Of a stretch of 62,412 nucleotides of DNA, positions 37,758 through 47,862 are shown one piece after another; position 1 is the stretch's first letter; each line of letters starts with the position of its first letter. The stretch is from Gammaproteobacteria bacterium (GTDB lineage: Bacteria; Pseudomonadota; Gammaproteobacteria; Pseudomonadales; Azotimanducaceae): assembly GCA_009837185.1 (NCBI GenBank), contig VXUA01000013.1, forward strand, positions 1 to 62,412, read 5' to 3'. The translations under genes and the position numbers were made by a program. The notes beneath the pieces are model-generated. The model saw only the letters and a list, made by a program, of their open reading frames with translations, ran no database searches and was not told the DNA's origin.

Positions 37758-40700
37758 CTACGGTTTTACTTTGAGAGTCCAAGTTTCGGATTTACCAAAC
37801 ATGATCGGACGGTACATTTCCTCAACATGAGTTGGCAAAACTGTAAATTCACCCGCAGCAATCGCTTGTCCTAGCCACGTCAAATGGTATTTGCCCCGAG
37901 TCAATGCCTCATCGTAGAACCGGACGTTTTGAAGACCTAATTCACTGTGAAATCTGTGACGACGGGGAGGCCATATGCCTTCGTCGACCCGGAAGTTTCT
38001 GTACCACTTACTTTGGGACAGGATTGCTTCCAACTCCTCTTGACTATAGCTTGGACGGTATTCCGTGCCTAAACTTGGATTCACTGGTTCTAGCCCGCCT
38101 GGAACGGTATCATCGACGACGACGTGGTAGCGCAAAAACCTATTATTGAGAAAGAGATTGACAAAGACAAAGTCTCCTTTGTTTATGTAGTCTCCAGGAT
38201 TTAAAACGTGCCCCCGGCCGTTACTATCTATAGTGAAGTATTCTCGATGGACTTCAAACCCTGAGAACCGATTTATTTTTTCATCAACTGTCGTTAAATA
38301 CGCTAACTCAACACTGTAAAAGGCATGTCCACTCCCAGTGCGATTGATTTCCAATGCCCCTGTCAAACCAAAACTTTGAGCATTCATGGGATGTAACTTT
38401 TGAAATTTAGTATTGTTTGAATTGAACTGCCAAGCATTTGCCAGTTTGATTGAACTGCCGGTGTCGGTACTCTGCAGGTCTACAGTTGCGATCCAATCTT
38501 GAGCGTCGGACTCCACAAAGTCATCGAAATCCATAAGAGCGCGAGTACAAAATACATTTTCTTGCGTATTCACCCAATGAGGTGAATTGGCGCGAGCGTA
38601 GCGTACGGAATTTGAGAGTTCTTTCAATTCTCCAACGTCGACCCCGTTTGAAGTTGAATCTGAGAATTTGGTAAGAGCATCCAACACGACACAAAGCAAT
38701 CTAGTGCCCGAATGGAGCATCTGTGTGTAGGATAGGGTGATCGCTTCAACGAACTCGACCGCCCCGTCGACCAAAGATCGATAATTCATGATGCGGTCAT
38801 AAATCATTTGACTCATGGAAGGATACCTGTTTAACGATATAGACGCTTGTAAATAATGAGCTAAACCAAATAGTTTCATTTGGTTTGCATAGTGAGAAAA
38901 ATGTACGAGATCTGACTCCTTCAATTCTTCAGCAAGTGCTAACGAGTTCAATATGACTGCATTAATGGTCGCGTCTCTGTTGGAAAGCTCTGTTTCTTCT
39001 TTTTGTTTATCCAAATATTCGCGCAAGTAATCGATGAGTTTTCTTTGTACTTTTTGAGGTACCTCGTAGCCAGCATTCTCTAACCATGAGAAAGCGATAG
39101 CGGTATAAGCGGATAAGTAGGCGTCACCACCAAAGCCAAAGACAGCATAGGGATTGTCATCCTGAGCGCCAAAGTAAACCATGCCGCCGTTTTGAATCTG
39201 AAAATTTACTGCTGAGTCAAGGACGCGAACGATCGTGGCTTTTGGATCTGGCCATTCAATTCCGTGTTTGACACCTCGTGCTTCGAGTTCTACGTATTGC
39301 ATCGCAAGGAGGGCTTGTGTTAGTTGTTGCTCCCAGCATGTGTACGGATATTCGATCGCATGACGAAAAACCCCATCAAAATTCACCTCTTCGTTAGTGG
39401 TCAGTGTGAGATCGAGTTGTCCATCTTCTGTAGCAAGCTTCGCCGGGACCTCTATAGGAATGCTCGTCGTATCTTCTACGAGTGCACCGTATGCAACGCT
39501 CGACACTCTAACGCGTTTCGGACGGACCGGAATTCGAATGTCTAGAGCGTCTGCATCCCGACTATCACCAGCACTTGCAATAACTCTAATCTCTGAATTA
39601 CGAGAAATTTCTTGCAAATTGGTCGGACGAACTCCAGCTTGTACTTCCCACGTGACAACCTTTCTCTCAAAGGGTTTAAACTCGAGTTCCTGTCGAACTC
39701 CTGTTGCGGATTCTTCGTCAAGTAAACCCGATGCTAGCAGTTCAATCGTGATCGCACGAATACTGTCTGCGCGATTGAGGATTGATGCTCCGACGTGAAA
39801 CTTATCTCCTTCAGTGACTACGTTGGGTGCAACCGCTCGAATCTCCGTATCCTTGATCGAACCGAATGACGTAGTGGCATAGCCAAATCTATCGGTGGCT
39901 GAAACGGCCAAAACCACTACTTTCCAACTAGTCAGGTTGTCCGGTAGATCGAACGTTATGATCTCTTGGCCAGTTTGCGAGATCACTGAAGGGTTCCAAT
40001 ACGCGACGAATCTATCAAGTGTTCGAATGTTGGCAAGCGGTCTCGCAGAGCTTCCCATCCCGGCCCCGAGAGCGGACGACGCACTTGCCACCACTGTTTC
40101 ACCGTAGTAAGGATGGACGGATCGGTGATCCCAATAGGGTTCCGGAGTTAAGGATAGCAGATCAAAATCCTCCATTAAAGAGTCGATCAAGCCATATGTT
40201 CGCAGACCCCTTGCTCTTAAAGCCCAACGCTTGCTGGTTGGATCAAAGTATCCATCCTCCGCACTACTTAAATCTAAGAGTGATTCATCGATCACTGCTA
40301 TTGCGTACTCTATTGGAACGTCCCCACTTTCTTGGTTATCAATTGACAGAGACAATTCGACTCGTTCTCCTGGACCGTAGAACTCCTGATTCGCTGAAAC
40401 CTCGATAGGGATCGACTCAACAAGGGGATTGTTCAAGGTGAACTTCTGACTCCCCAAACGATATCTAGCGTCCCCCGACTGATTCGCGATTTTGGTAGGA
40501 GACACGCTTAAAACTGATAGATTAAAGTGTGGTGCATACTCTTTGCGAACGGTGAACTCGACAATGGGGTTTGTAGGGTCAAATCGAACCAACCAGCTAT
40601 CTATGACTCCTGAGCGCTCAATCGTTACAAGTGCGGGCGAACTGCCGAGGTGATTTTCGACCGTACACTGAACGTCATCCCCAACGGCAACTTCAATGAA

Positions 40701-43700
40701 ATCGCAAGAAATCTCTAACTGGATCTCCTCCGTGGGTTGCGCTATTGAAAACGGCGAACGTTTTTCGTCGTGCGCTTCAAATCGAACAGAGGTGCGATGA
40801 GTATTTCCATTAGTATCGACGATTTGTGCTATGACGCGATAGAAATTTTTCTTTTCGGGAATGAAGTCACAAGAAACAGGATCTTGACCTGAAACTAAAG
40901 TACAGTCAAATATCTCCCTCCACAGAATACCGGGGTCATAAAGAGAGGTATGCTCATCGACGTCCAATATACTTTCAGAGACCGTGATCTGGACTTCTTT
41001 GCCGATCACCACCGCGTCTTCTTTTGATAAGACCACGACTCGAATCGGCCAAGGTTCATTGACGCTAGCCCAATGGGAATAGTCAAAACCATGATCAAAT
41101 GCCTGACGGTTCCTTTGAATCCCCACGAATTGATTCACACCAAAATACGGTACCGAGACTCGCTCTGCAACGGACTTACCTCTGTCGCTGATAACTGAAC
41201 TTGTGATCCAATACTCTCCGTAGTAGAGGTCATTGTTTAACGATTCGATTGTATGCGTGTGATTTCCGTGATTATCTAATTCGATCTCGACCCCAAACTC
41301 TCTACCAAAGGGACGAATCTTCTCAATTTTGAAATCAAAGTGATACATCCCTGCTTCTACTGATTCAAAAGGCAGCCAGCTCGACCGCAACCGAATGTCT
41401 AATTGCCCCTTTGCGTGAGCGTAAGGTCCGCCTGCATGCAGTTCGGCGCTGCTAGTGATCGACATGTCGTCACCGCGCTCGAATTGTGTGGCGTTCAACT
41501 GCTGAGTGACGTAAATAGGATTAGTTTTAAATTCGAATACGTCAAATAAGCCGCTCGTAGCGGTATACACTCTAGGAGCATCAGACGTAATCGTACAGGG
41601 TTCAGCGATCGCTCGCGTTGGATGGTACAACAGTTCAATGTCATACTTCCCAAATTCCGTGCGATCGTTCAATTTAAAGGACACGTCATACGCACCGAAT
41701 TGATTAAGAGAAATCGGTGCGATCTCGTATTCTCTCGCAACTGGCCCTTTTACGCACAATGCGTAATGACCTGAGGTAGGAATGATTCGTACTTCGTTTC
41801 GAACACTTCGCACATAGCCTTTGATATGGACCGTATCTCCTGGAGTGTACAAACTCTGCGATGTCGTGGTCCAGTGATCCAAGTTTCGATAAATGGACGA
41901 AGTCGAATCTTCTCCGTTTAAGATGAAGTCAGAGTCTAGTGGTAATAGCGACATTCCTTCGTCTGTTTCCACGCGCACAAAGTACATCAAACACTCTTCC
42001 TCGTCGGGACAAGCACGGTTAATCTCGTGGACGGCACGATTCCAGTGTGGATCAAACGACTCGTAGCCGGGTAACGACACCAAGCCATCCTGATCGGTGA
42101 CTCCCGTGTGAATTGATTCACTGACCGTGCTGAGATCACTTGGATCGCCAATAAAGAACTCAACATTGGCTTCAGCTATAGGTTCCCCTGAATGGAAATT
42201 GACGACCCACGCAATCGTAGTGACAGTGCCTAGCTTGAGATATACGGAGTAAGGTGTCGCCTGCACAAAAAAGATTTCTTGCTCTTCGCCTTTCGGATGG
42301 TCAAACCTCGGTTGCCCATCGATCTTGCCAATTAGTACACCCGATGGAGAACGCAGCAAATCCCTAAGATTGAAAAACTGAGCTTGCCAGACATCGTCTT
42401 GTTTTGGACTTTGTAGTTGTTGAGATTGATTCTGTAGTGTTCCTATTTCGTCAAGCACGTCATACGCAACAGTTACTTTGTCAATATTCCCGATCACAAT
42501 TTGTGGGTCGAGTTTGCCTCTGGAATCGACAACGACATTCGTTCCATTTAAATATGCTTTGGGCGCGGGTGGACCAGTTCGAAACGTCACTTCGTTGTTC
42601 CCTATTAAGGTCCGTCCAAATCCGTCTCGGACTGGGGTTAGAGTAACTGTCCCATCATTGCTTTCTTTTTTTTGAGAAACGTAGAGTCGATACGTCGTAC
42701 TGGATTTGAAATCGCCGACAAGGCTATACACAAATCCTCCATATTCGGCTTTACGAACGCCTCCCCAAACGTTGCTCCAATCGGGTACGTTCGTGGGCGG
42801 TTCAGTATGTACAAAGTTGTCGATGTCTGGATCAGCGAATCGTGAAGAAAAAACAAGATGTATGTCGGAAAGAACGCTACACGCATTTTCGTTAGGTTCA
42901 TCTACCTTGAGGAAAATGTCGGTACCCGAAATATCTTGACACCCAATACCGAGCATGCGGAACTCGTCGAAGGTAGTGATAGCGGTGTCGAAGTGATGGT
43001 CCTCGTTTGACTCTAGGTTACCGTTCGCGCCCGATAGACCAGCTAAAAGAGTGAGTGTTACGTTGATTCCGGGCGAGAGAGTACTCTGGGGACTGACCAA
43101 TGCCGAGTTTCTTAAGAATCTATCAAACCGACTGTTGCCACCCCCAAAACTTCGGCTCTGGAATCTTTTCGATCTACCAAAATAATCTCTTCGGAGAGCA
43201 TCATAAAGACCCCAGGAGTATGCTCGAACGTTTGAGGGTACTTCTTCGCCGGAAACAGAGTCGTTGAAACGAAGTCGATCCCTTAATGAACTGAGATCCA
43301 CTCGTTGGTTAAAGAAAACTTCAATGATCGGTTGCGTAGGGGACGCCCACGAAACTAATTCTGTTCTGATGATTGATGGTAGAACTGTTTGGAAGGAGTG
43401 AACGTACTCTGCTTCTAGTGTTCGACCATTAGGTGCTTTAATACCCGGACGCACCCTCACTGTGTATTCAGTTGAACCGTTAAGGTCGGTATCTCCCGGT
43501 AACTCGCATTTCAAAGTGTCCAGACTAACCCAGTTCCATTCACAATCAAGCGCAGGTTCTATGTCAATGGGAACTTCGTCTTCAATAAACATCGAGATAC
43601 CTAAACCCACAACGTTTTGATTGAACTCGATGGTAATGCGGTTGTAGGGACTTACTTCTTCCCCTTCGGGGTAAATAGCGCGAACTTTTAGTGGTTTTTC

Positions 43701-43778
43701 AGAGGAGTTACCGACGGTCTGTGCGCCTACGCCACAAAGGACACCGACCAGCATGATCGCGACTATTCGATCGAACAT
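37758..43778 (-). CDS. Alpha-2-macroglobulin family protein with intact thioester motif
   Basis: A 2006-residue paralogue of the 31517-37582 protein. It has an uncleaved-looking signal of about 20 residues with no canonical lipobox, an Ig-like N-terminal domain, macroglobulin domains (TPGDTVHIKGYVRS at about 645) and the MG8 segment. The thioester-domain motif is YTCWEQQLTQALLAMQY with Cys 1481 and Gln 1484 (codons 39327-39338), the CxEQ needed for the reactive thioester. Bacterial relatives guard the periplasm by trapping proteases. Usually a peptidoglycan synthase gene (pbpC) is next to such genes; here the neighbours are two paralogues instead. Transcribed leftward, probably from about 43800-43900. 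Confidence 0.9.
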   Translation of the reverse strand: MFDRIVAIMLVGVLCGVGAQTVGNSSEKPLKVRAIYPEGEEVSPYNRITIEFNQNVVGLGISMFIEDEVPIDIEPALDCEWNWVSLDTLKCELPGDTDLNGSTEYTVRVRPGIKAPNGRTLEAEYVHSFQTVLPSIIRTELVSWASPTQPIIEVFFNQRVDLSSLRDRLRFNDSVSGEEVPSNVRAYSWGLYDALRRDYFGRSKRFQSRSFGGGNSRFDRFLRNSALVSPQSTLSPGINVTLTLLAGLSGANGNLESNEDHHFDTAITTFDEFRMLGIGCQDISGTDIFLKVDEPNENACSVLSDIHLVFSSRFADPDIDNFVHTEPPTNVPDWSNVWGGVRKAEYGGFVYSLVGDFKSSTTYRLYVSQKKESNDGTVTLTPVRDGFGRTLIGNNEVTFRTGPPAPKAYLNGTNVVVDSRGKLDPQIVIGNIDKVTVAYDVLDEIGTLQNQSQQLQSPKQDDVWQAQFFNLRDLLRSPSGVLIGKIDGQPRFDHPKGEEQEIFFVQATPYSVYLKLGTVTTIAWVVNFHSGEPIAEANVEFFIGDPSDLSTVSESIHTGVTDQDGLVSLPGYESFDPHWNRAVHEINRACPDEEECLMYFVRVETDEGMSLLPLDSDFILNGEDSTSSIYRNLDHWTTTSQSLYTPGDTVHIKGYVRSVRNEVRIIPTSGHYALCVKGPVAREYEIAPISLNQFGAYDVSFKLNDRTEFGKYDIELLYHPTRAIAEPCTITSDAPRVYTATSGLFDVFEFKTNPIYVTQQLNATQFERGDDMSITSSAELHAGGPYAHAKGQLDIRLRSSWLPFESVEAGMYHFDFKIEKIRPFGREFGVEIELDNHGNHTHTIESLNNDLYYGEYWITSSVISDRGKSVAERVSVPYFGVNQFVGIQRNRQAFDHGFDYSHWASVNEPWPIRVVVLSKEDAVVIGKEVQITVSESILDVDEHTSLYDPGILWREIFDCTLVSGQDPVSCDFIPEKKNFYRVIAQIVDTNGNTHRTSVRFEAHDEKRSPFSIAQPTEEIQLEISCDFIEVAVGDDVQCTVENHLGSSPALVTIERSGVIDSWLVRFDPTNPIVEFTVRKEYAPHFNLSVLSVSPTKIANQSGDARYRLGSQKFTLNNPLVESIPIEVSANQEFYGPGERVELSLSIDNQESGDVPIEYAIAVIDESLLDLSSAEDGYFDPTSKRWALRARGLRTYGLIDSLMEDFDLLSLTPEPYWDHRSVHPYYGETVVASASSALGAGMGSSARPLANIRTLDRFVAYWNPSVISQTGQEIITFDLPDNLTSWKVVVLAVSATDRFGYATTSFGSIKDTEIRAVAPNVVTEGDKFHVGASILNRADSIRAITIELLASGLLDEESATGVRQELEFKPFERKVVTWEVQAGVRPTNLQEISRNSEIRVIASAGDSRDADALDIRIPVRPKRVRVSSVAYGALVEDTTSIPIEVPAKLATEDGQLDLTLTTNEEVNFDGVFRHAIEYPYTCWEQQLTQALLAMQYVELEARGVKHGIEWPDPKATIVRVLDSAVNFQIQNGGMVYFGAQDDNPYAVFGFGGDAYLSAYTAIAFSWLENAGYEVPQKVQRKLIDYLREYLDKQKEETELSNRDATINAVILNSLALAEELKESDLVHFSHYANQMKLFGLAHYLQASISLNRYPSMSQMIYDRIMNYRSLVDGAVEFVEAITLSYTQMLHSGTRLLCVVLDALTKFSDSTSNGVDVGELKELSNSVRYARANSPHWVNTQENVFCTRALMDFDDFVESDAQDWIATVDLQSTDTGSSIKLANAWQFNSNNTKFQKLHPMNAQSFGLTGALEINRTGSGHAFYSVELAYLTTVDEKINRFSGFEVHREYFTIDSNGRGHVLNPGDYINKGDFVFVNLFLNNRFLRYHVVVDDTVPGGLEPVNPSLGTEYRPSYSQEELEAILSQSKWYRNFRVDEGIWPPRRHRFHSELGLQNVRFYDEALTRGKYHLTWLGQAIAAGEFTVLPTHVEEMYRPIMFGKSETWTLKVKP

Positions 43779-44095
43779 TTAGTACTTCCCTAGCCGGCAA
43801 TTAGGAACATTTACAAGAATTTCCAGAACTATATCTTGGCTTCACGCACATCCATGCATCCAATCCTCAATTCTATCCGATTTAGAGAGTCTCAATCTTA
43901 GTAGTATTCACAGTGATAGAAGCGAAAAGGATTTTTTCGATTTCTTACAAGTCACTACATCAACAAAAAAAGTGTACCTGATTTGTAGACATGTAAACTA
44001 AAAACTGTACAATATAACATATCTAAAGCACAGACAAGGTGCAAACCCAATGCAATTCAATACGTCTTAATTCACTACCTTCGAGGGGGTCTTTT
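43779..44095. other. Divergent promoter region, alpha-2-macroglobulin/DUF2857
   Basis: AT-rich spacer between divergent genes. Towards the DUF2857 gene it contains TTGTAG (43984-43989), TACAAT (about 44009-44014) and a copy of the ICE-upstream motif. No gene is supported. A GTG at 44039 would extend the DUF2857 protein by 19 residues, but the ATG at 44096 is preferred. Confidence 0.45.
43989..43999 (+). promoter_or_regulatory. Copy of ICE-upstream motif (ACATGTAAACT)
   Basis: It matches 9 of 11 positions of ACATATAAACA and lies between possible -35 and -10 boxes of the DUF2857 gene, a good place for repression or activation. Confidence 0.3.
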
Positions 44096-44713
44096 ATGGT
44101 GAAAACTAAAGAAGCCGAACTTACTTCGGCTGTCTTCCTATATGTGCTCCGCTGTATTGCCGAAAGTGATCACATCGCGCTCCAGCAACTAAAAATTGGC
44201 GAACGAGAAATCGAACAACTTCGTACGCTTGGCATCCTTGATCTTTATCGAATCGATTCGTTCCGTTCTCACTGTTTGTCCATTAGCTTCAATCGAGAAG
44301 TATTTTGGACGCTGATAAACTACATGAAAGAACAGCGTGACAACGAAACTCAGCTAGAACAACTCATTAATAACGATGCCCCGTACAGTATGCTCGAAAT
44401 GTTTTTTGGTATCAGCAACAGAGAGTACACACAACGACGACGAGCGAAGAAAGGCTTAACCAATGTGGGTCGACCAAACGAACCATCTGATTCGGAAACA
44501 GATTCATTACTAGAAATATGGTTCAAGCGATTCTCGACTAACGACAAAGATGCCGAAGGCAGGCTTCTAGATCCTATTCAATATCTTGATCTCGCGAGCG
44601 AATTAGATATTCCCCTCCGGTCTGTTTGGTTGTTAACTGAAAGATGGGTTGAGCTCGACCGGCAAGCTTTCATCAAAAAGAAAAGCAAGAAAAGAAAAAC
44701 GCTTACGGTTTGA
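44096..44713 (+). CDS. DUF2857 protein, putative ICE activator
   Basis: A protein of 205 residues from ATG 44096, chosen because AGGGGG lies about 10 bases upstream. The N-terminal helical part (AVFLYVLRCIAESDH, then LGILDLYRI) and the MLEMFFGISNREYTQRRRA segment, followed by VGRPNEPSDSETDSLLEIW, match the DUF2857/STY4526 family. This family resembles FlhC-like regulators and includes activators of ICE transfer genes in ICEclc-type elements, from memory of that work. Its basic tail (KKKSKKRK) may contact DNA. It usually sits near parB, yet here it is 41 kb away inside cargo. It is preceded by a copy of the ICE-upstream motif. Confidence 0.75.
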   Translation: MVKTKEAELTSAVFLYVLRCIAESDHIALQQLKIGEREIEQLRTLGILDLYRIDSFRSHCLSISFNREVFWTLINYMKEQRDNETQLEQLINNDAPYSMLEMFFGISNREYTQRRRAKKGLTNVGRPNEPSDSETDSLLEIWFKRFSTNDKDAEGRLLDPIQYLDLASELDIPLRSVWLLTERWVELDRQAFIKKKSKKRKTLTV

Positions 44714-44969
44714 AAAGAGCTCGACGCAGAATCAACATGATCTGCAACGCATAGAGCTTCTAGCACTTAGTTCAGAAAGTTTCGAGAATCACAAGATCTG
44801 TTTTTCTAGGCTTAGGCGTTTCGATAATCATTAAGAATTCTGACCTCGTACAATTGTTTGGGAACTTTAGAATGAAGATTTAATCCAAGACTATCATTGA
44901 TTCGGGTCAGTTCAGTGATCGTTGGACCGAGCCTTTGTTACAACAGTTTAGAATAGGTTTTTTTAAAAA

Positions 44970-45722
44970 ATGGCAAAGATACATAAACGCAGATGGATGT
45001 CATTGAAACAATTTCTCATCGGCACGGCTGTGCTGTTCGCTACGAGCAGTGTTTTTGGACAGTTCTTCCTACAAGGAGGCACAAGTTATTGGCCAAGTTT
45101 TGATGCACCGGAATTTACTCTCTACGATTTTCCAATCGGTAGTCGCGATGACGGTGCGGTCGATAGACGTACGGATCTTTGGATAGGTGCAGGATATCGT
45201 GTAGATGAGGCGTGGAGCTTTGAAGCGTTCTTTTCCAGACTACCAACGACAGAATTTAGCACGGATTTATTCTCTATTTACAGTACTAGACTAATCTTGC
45301 CACAGAGTGTGTCGCTCACCGCTAATACGGACACTACGACTGTTGGATTCGGTGCCGTATATGATCTTTACATTAACGAACGAATCTCGTTAATCGGAAA
45401 GGCTGGTGTCGCCTTCACGCAACAAGACGTAGAAGTTGATGTATCATTTCCGAGATTTCCGAGTCCTCCGATTTATTTTGGAGATGACGACTTCGACGAT
45501 CTTTTTGATAGTGACGGTCTCATTGAAAATTTTTTGGGCGATGATGACTACTACGGCGACTTAATCGGCGACGATGAAAGTACGCTTGACATGTACTTCG
45601 CCATTGGTGTCAGATTACCCATACAAGACTCGCCCGCGTCTGTCACTGCAACCTATAAATTTGTTTCGACTCCTAGAGATTCTGAATCCGGTCTTTATGT
45701 GGGTCTATGTTGGGAGTTGTGA
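44970..45722 (+). CDS. Outer-membrane beta-barrel protein, tandem copy 1
   Basis: A 250-residue exported protein with a signal peptide ending near SSVFG (about residue 31). Alternating hydrophobic/polar strands, the FLQGGTSYWPSFDAPEF opening, AVYDLYINERISLIGKAGVAF and the ending in Trp-Glu-Leu fit an OmpA/OmpW-like eight-strand barrel. A very acidic loop (about residues 170-210, many Asp) probably faces outside. Two neighbours share the same pattern, so this is a tandem duplication. Ligand unknown. Confidence 0.72.
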   Translation: MAKIHKRRWMSLKQFLIGTAVLFATSSVFGQFFLQGGTSYWPSFDAPEFTLYDFPIGSRDDGAVDRRTDLWIGAGYRVDEAWSFEAFFSRLPTTEFSTDLFSIYSTRLILPQSVSLTANTDTTTVGFGAVYDLYINERISLIGKAGVAFTQQDVEVDVSFPRFPSPPIYFGDDDFDDLFDSDGLIENFLGDDDYYGDLIGDDESTLDMYFAIGVRLPIQDSPASVTATYKFVSTPRDSESGLYVGLCWEL

Positions 45723-45851
45723 AGCATACTTTCTGCGATGGATGAGTTGAAATTTGGGTCTTCGACTCATCAAACTTATGACAATGTAGCGGCACAGTGA
45801 AGTTGGAATCGTTGCAGTACAATTCTCTGTCGCCGCCGATGAAGACTCTCT

Positions 45852-46586
45852 ATGTTTCAGTTTCACAATCACTTTTTGAACCTTCAGATATTGGAATACT
45901 TTAAATTGAAAATATTAAACAATGTGTTAAGTTGTACGATCATTAGTACTTTTTTTGTCGCTGGTTTTACGACACCAGTCAATGCTAAGGAAGCAGGTAT
46001 ATATTTGCATGGTGGTGCGACATACTGGCGGGACCTAGAAATACCAGAAGTCATTGATCCAGCTGAACTCAGAGATTCGCTTATCGAGTATGAAATTGTC
46101 GATTCCCGTACTCGACCTTCGATAGCGGTAGGCTACAACATTGACGAGAATTGGGGAATAGAACTGCTTTATTTATCTACACCAAAGCGGATGCTCTCAT
46201 TCAACCAAGTGATTGAACCTGGTGATGCCGATGACTTACAGAGAACACTCACATGGCGTAACACCGTCCAGCATACCACTTATGGTGTTAACGTAGTTTA
46301 CGACATTCCCATTAAAAATAATTTTTCAATCTTTGGCAAACTGGGCATCGCGCAAACTTCGCACGTGGTCGACTCTAGCTTGACCTATAGTGGTCGAACA
46401 AATCCTGTGCCTGAAGCTCTCTATGGATTCGTTGAAGAAGTAGACACGGAAGACCTGTGTGGTGCTATCGGCGCAAGAGTACCATTGAAAAACATTTTTG
46501 CTTCCCTCTCCCTCGCTTATCAGTTTGTAGAAACTTCTGATGGTCGAGAATCAAGCTTTGAAGTGGCGATTCAAATGAAATTTTGA
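45852..46586 (+). CDS. Outer-membrane beta-barrel protein, tandem copy 2
   Basis: A 244-residue protein. The annotated start gives a long N-terminus; the signal core lies at about residues 26-46 and ends near TPVNA, so a later start codon (e.g. the TTG for LKILNN) is possible. The mature part begins KEAGIYLHGGATYW, like copy 3 (KETGFYVHGGVTYW). It has VVYDIPIKNNFSIFGKLGIA and GAIGARVPLKN strands and ends in Met-Lys-Phe, with a terminal Phe typical of barrels inserted by the Bam machinery. Separated from copy 1 by 129 bases. Confidence 0.72.
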   Translation: MFQFHNHFLNLQILEYFKLKILNNVLSCTIISTFFVAGFTTPVNAKEAGIYLHGGATYWRDLEIPEVIDPAELRDSLIEYEIVDSRTRPSIAVGYNIDENWGIELLYLSTPKRMLSFNQVIEPGDADDLQRTLTWRNTVQHTTYGVNVVYDIPIKNNFSIFGKLGIAQTSHVVDSSLTYSGRTNPVPEALYGFVEEVDTEDLCGAIGARVPLKNIFASLSLAYQFVETSDGRESSFEVAIQMKF

Positions 46587-47010
46587 ATCTCGCTATACCT
46601 TCCTATAGATCTTTTCCTGATCGCAACTAACTGTATTCTTGTAGAGCAGACAAAGATATAGAACCTGCGCGACGGTGTATATCGATATCAGTACGCTGTT
46701 CGCGTGCAGAAATATTGCTTTTCGGTCGTTTGATCAATCCCATGAGATTGATCTACTCTGAAGATCTCTCCATGTAATTTCATGACCCCTTTAAACTCAT
46801 AAATCCAATGTACTGTTCCAGACAATATCTCCACATTGGACACCAGGAGTTATCAATTGGTAGAATTGCTACTTTCATTCTTTGTACAGTTAGCTCAGCT
46901 TTGACCAACGAACATCTTGTAGTTGTTCTGTTCAAACTTTCCTGACTTGCGATCAACGTTAGAACTTATCAATCATCCTGCTGTCACAGCAGAAATTTGA
47001 AATTAACTTA
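46587..47010. other. Gap between barrel genes
   Basis: No gene, repeat or structured RNA that I can support. It is longer than the other spacing in this tandem group and probably holds the promoter of the third barrel gene. Confidence 0.35.
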
Positions 47011-47025
47011 TTGGAGAACTTAAAT

Positions 47026-47715
47026 TTGAAGAATTCAAGCTTTTCGCTCCCTTTCACCATTATTGCATGCTCGCTTATATTTGGTCTTACCGCTGGACTC
47101 TCGGCTAAAGAGACCGGCTTCTACGTTCACGGTGGAGTTACTTATTGGGATGGCTTTGATGCGCCGTCGCTGGATGACGAGACCACGTTACCAGGCGTTT
47201 CGATCGAACAAGAACTAGAGGATTCTCGAGCCCAACTTTCTTTAGGAGTGGGCTTTCACCTTGACGAGCGGTGGAGCTTTGAAGGGTTTTACGTTTCGAC
47301 CCCGGAACGAGTCATTTCAGGAAACAATTGGACGTTTCCCCCGTTTGAACCCGGTGGAGATCCTATCTCTTTGACCTGGAATGCAAAAGTCAAACAGACG
47401 ATTGGCGGAGTCAGCGCTGTTTACGATCTTTACCTCAATGAAAATCTCTCACTGTTCGGAAAAGGCGGAATTGCGTTCGTACGACATAAATCAAGCCAAA
47501 CTATTACCTCCGAGAGTCTACCGGATGCAGCTTTTGAAAACATCATCCCAAGTTCATTTACCGACGAAGAAGACACACAAGAACTCTATGGTGCAATCGG
47601 CGCGCGCATTCCATTACGGCAAGGGGCCGCAGGCCTAACTTTTGCATACCAGTTCATACAGACGGATGACGATCCAGAAACTAGTTTCGAAATTGGCTTT
47701 CAGTGGAATTTGTAA
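47026..47715 (+). CDS. Outer-membrane beta-barrel protein, tandem copy 3
   Basis: A 229-residue protein if it starts at TTG 47026, chosen because GGAG (47013-47016) lies nine bases upstream; TTG 47011 would add five residues. A signal peptide ends near GLSA. The mature protein begins KETGFYVHGGVTYWDGFDAP, then shows VYDLYLNENLSLFGKGGIAF and GAIGARIPLR strands and ends Trp-Asn-Leu. It is closest to copy 2 in its N-terminal and GAIGAR motifs. The three genes diverge mainly in loops, as expected for surface-exposed parts. Confidence 0.72.
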   Translation: MKNSSFSLPFTIIACSLIFGLTAGLSAKETGFYVHGGVTYWDGFDAPSLDDETTLPGVSIEQELEDSRAQLSLGVGFHLDERWSFEGFYVSTPERVISGNNWTFPPFEPGGDPISLTWNAKVKQTIGGVSAVYDLYLNENLSLFGKGGIAFVRHKSSQTITSESLPDAAFENIIPSSFTDEEDTQELYGAIGARIPLRQGAAGLTFAYQFIQTDDDPETSFEIGFQWNL

Positions 47716-47862
47716 ACTAGCCTAAAAGTGTACAGCTACCGCCGATTCCATTGAGGAGAGGCGATGTGCTTTCGACGATCCTGATAAGACATCACAACCG
47801 AGCAATTAATTGTTACGATTACTCAAGGCCGGTTTTTTACGCAAGTATTTAGTCGTAGTACC

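Noticed and set aside
33960-42675. Numerous 60-130 codon frames opposite the alpha-2-macroglobulin genes
   Set aside because: They are complements of conserved coding sequence, with no ribosome-binding sites or protein-like conservation.
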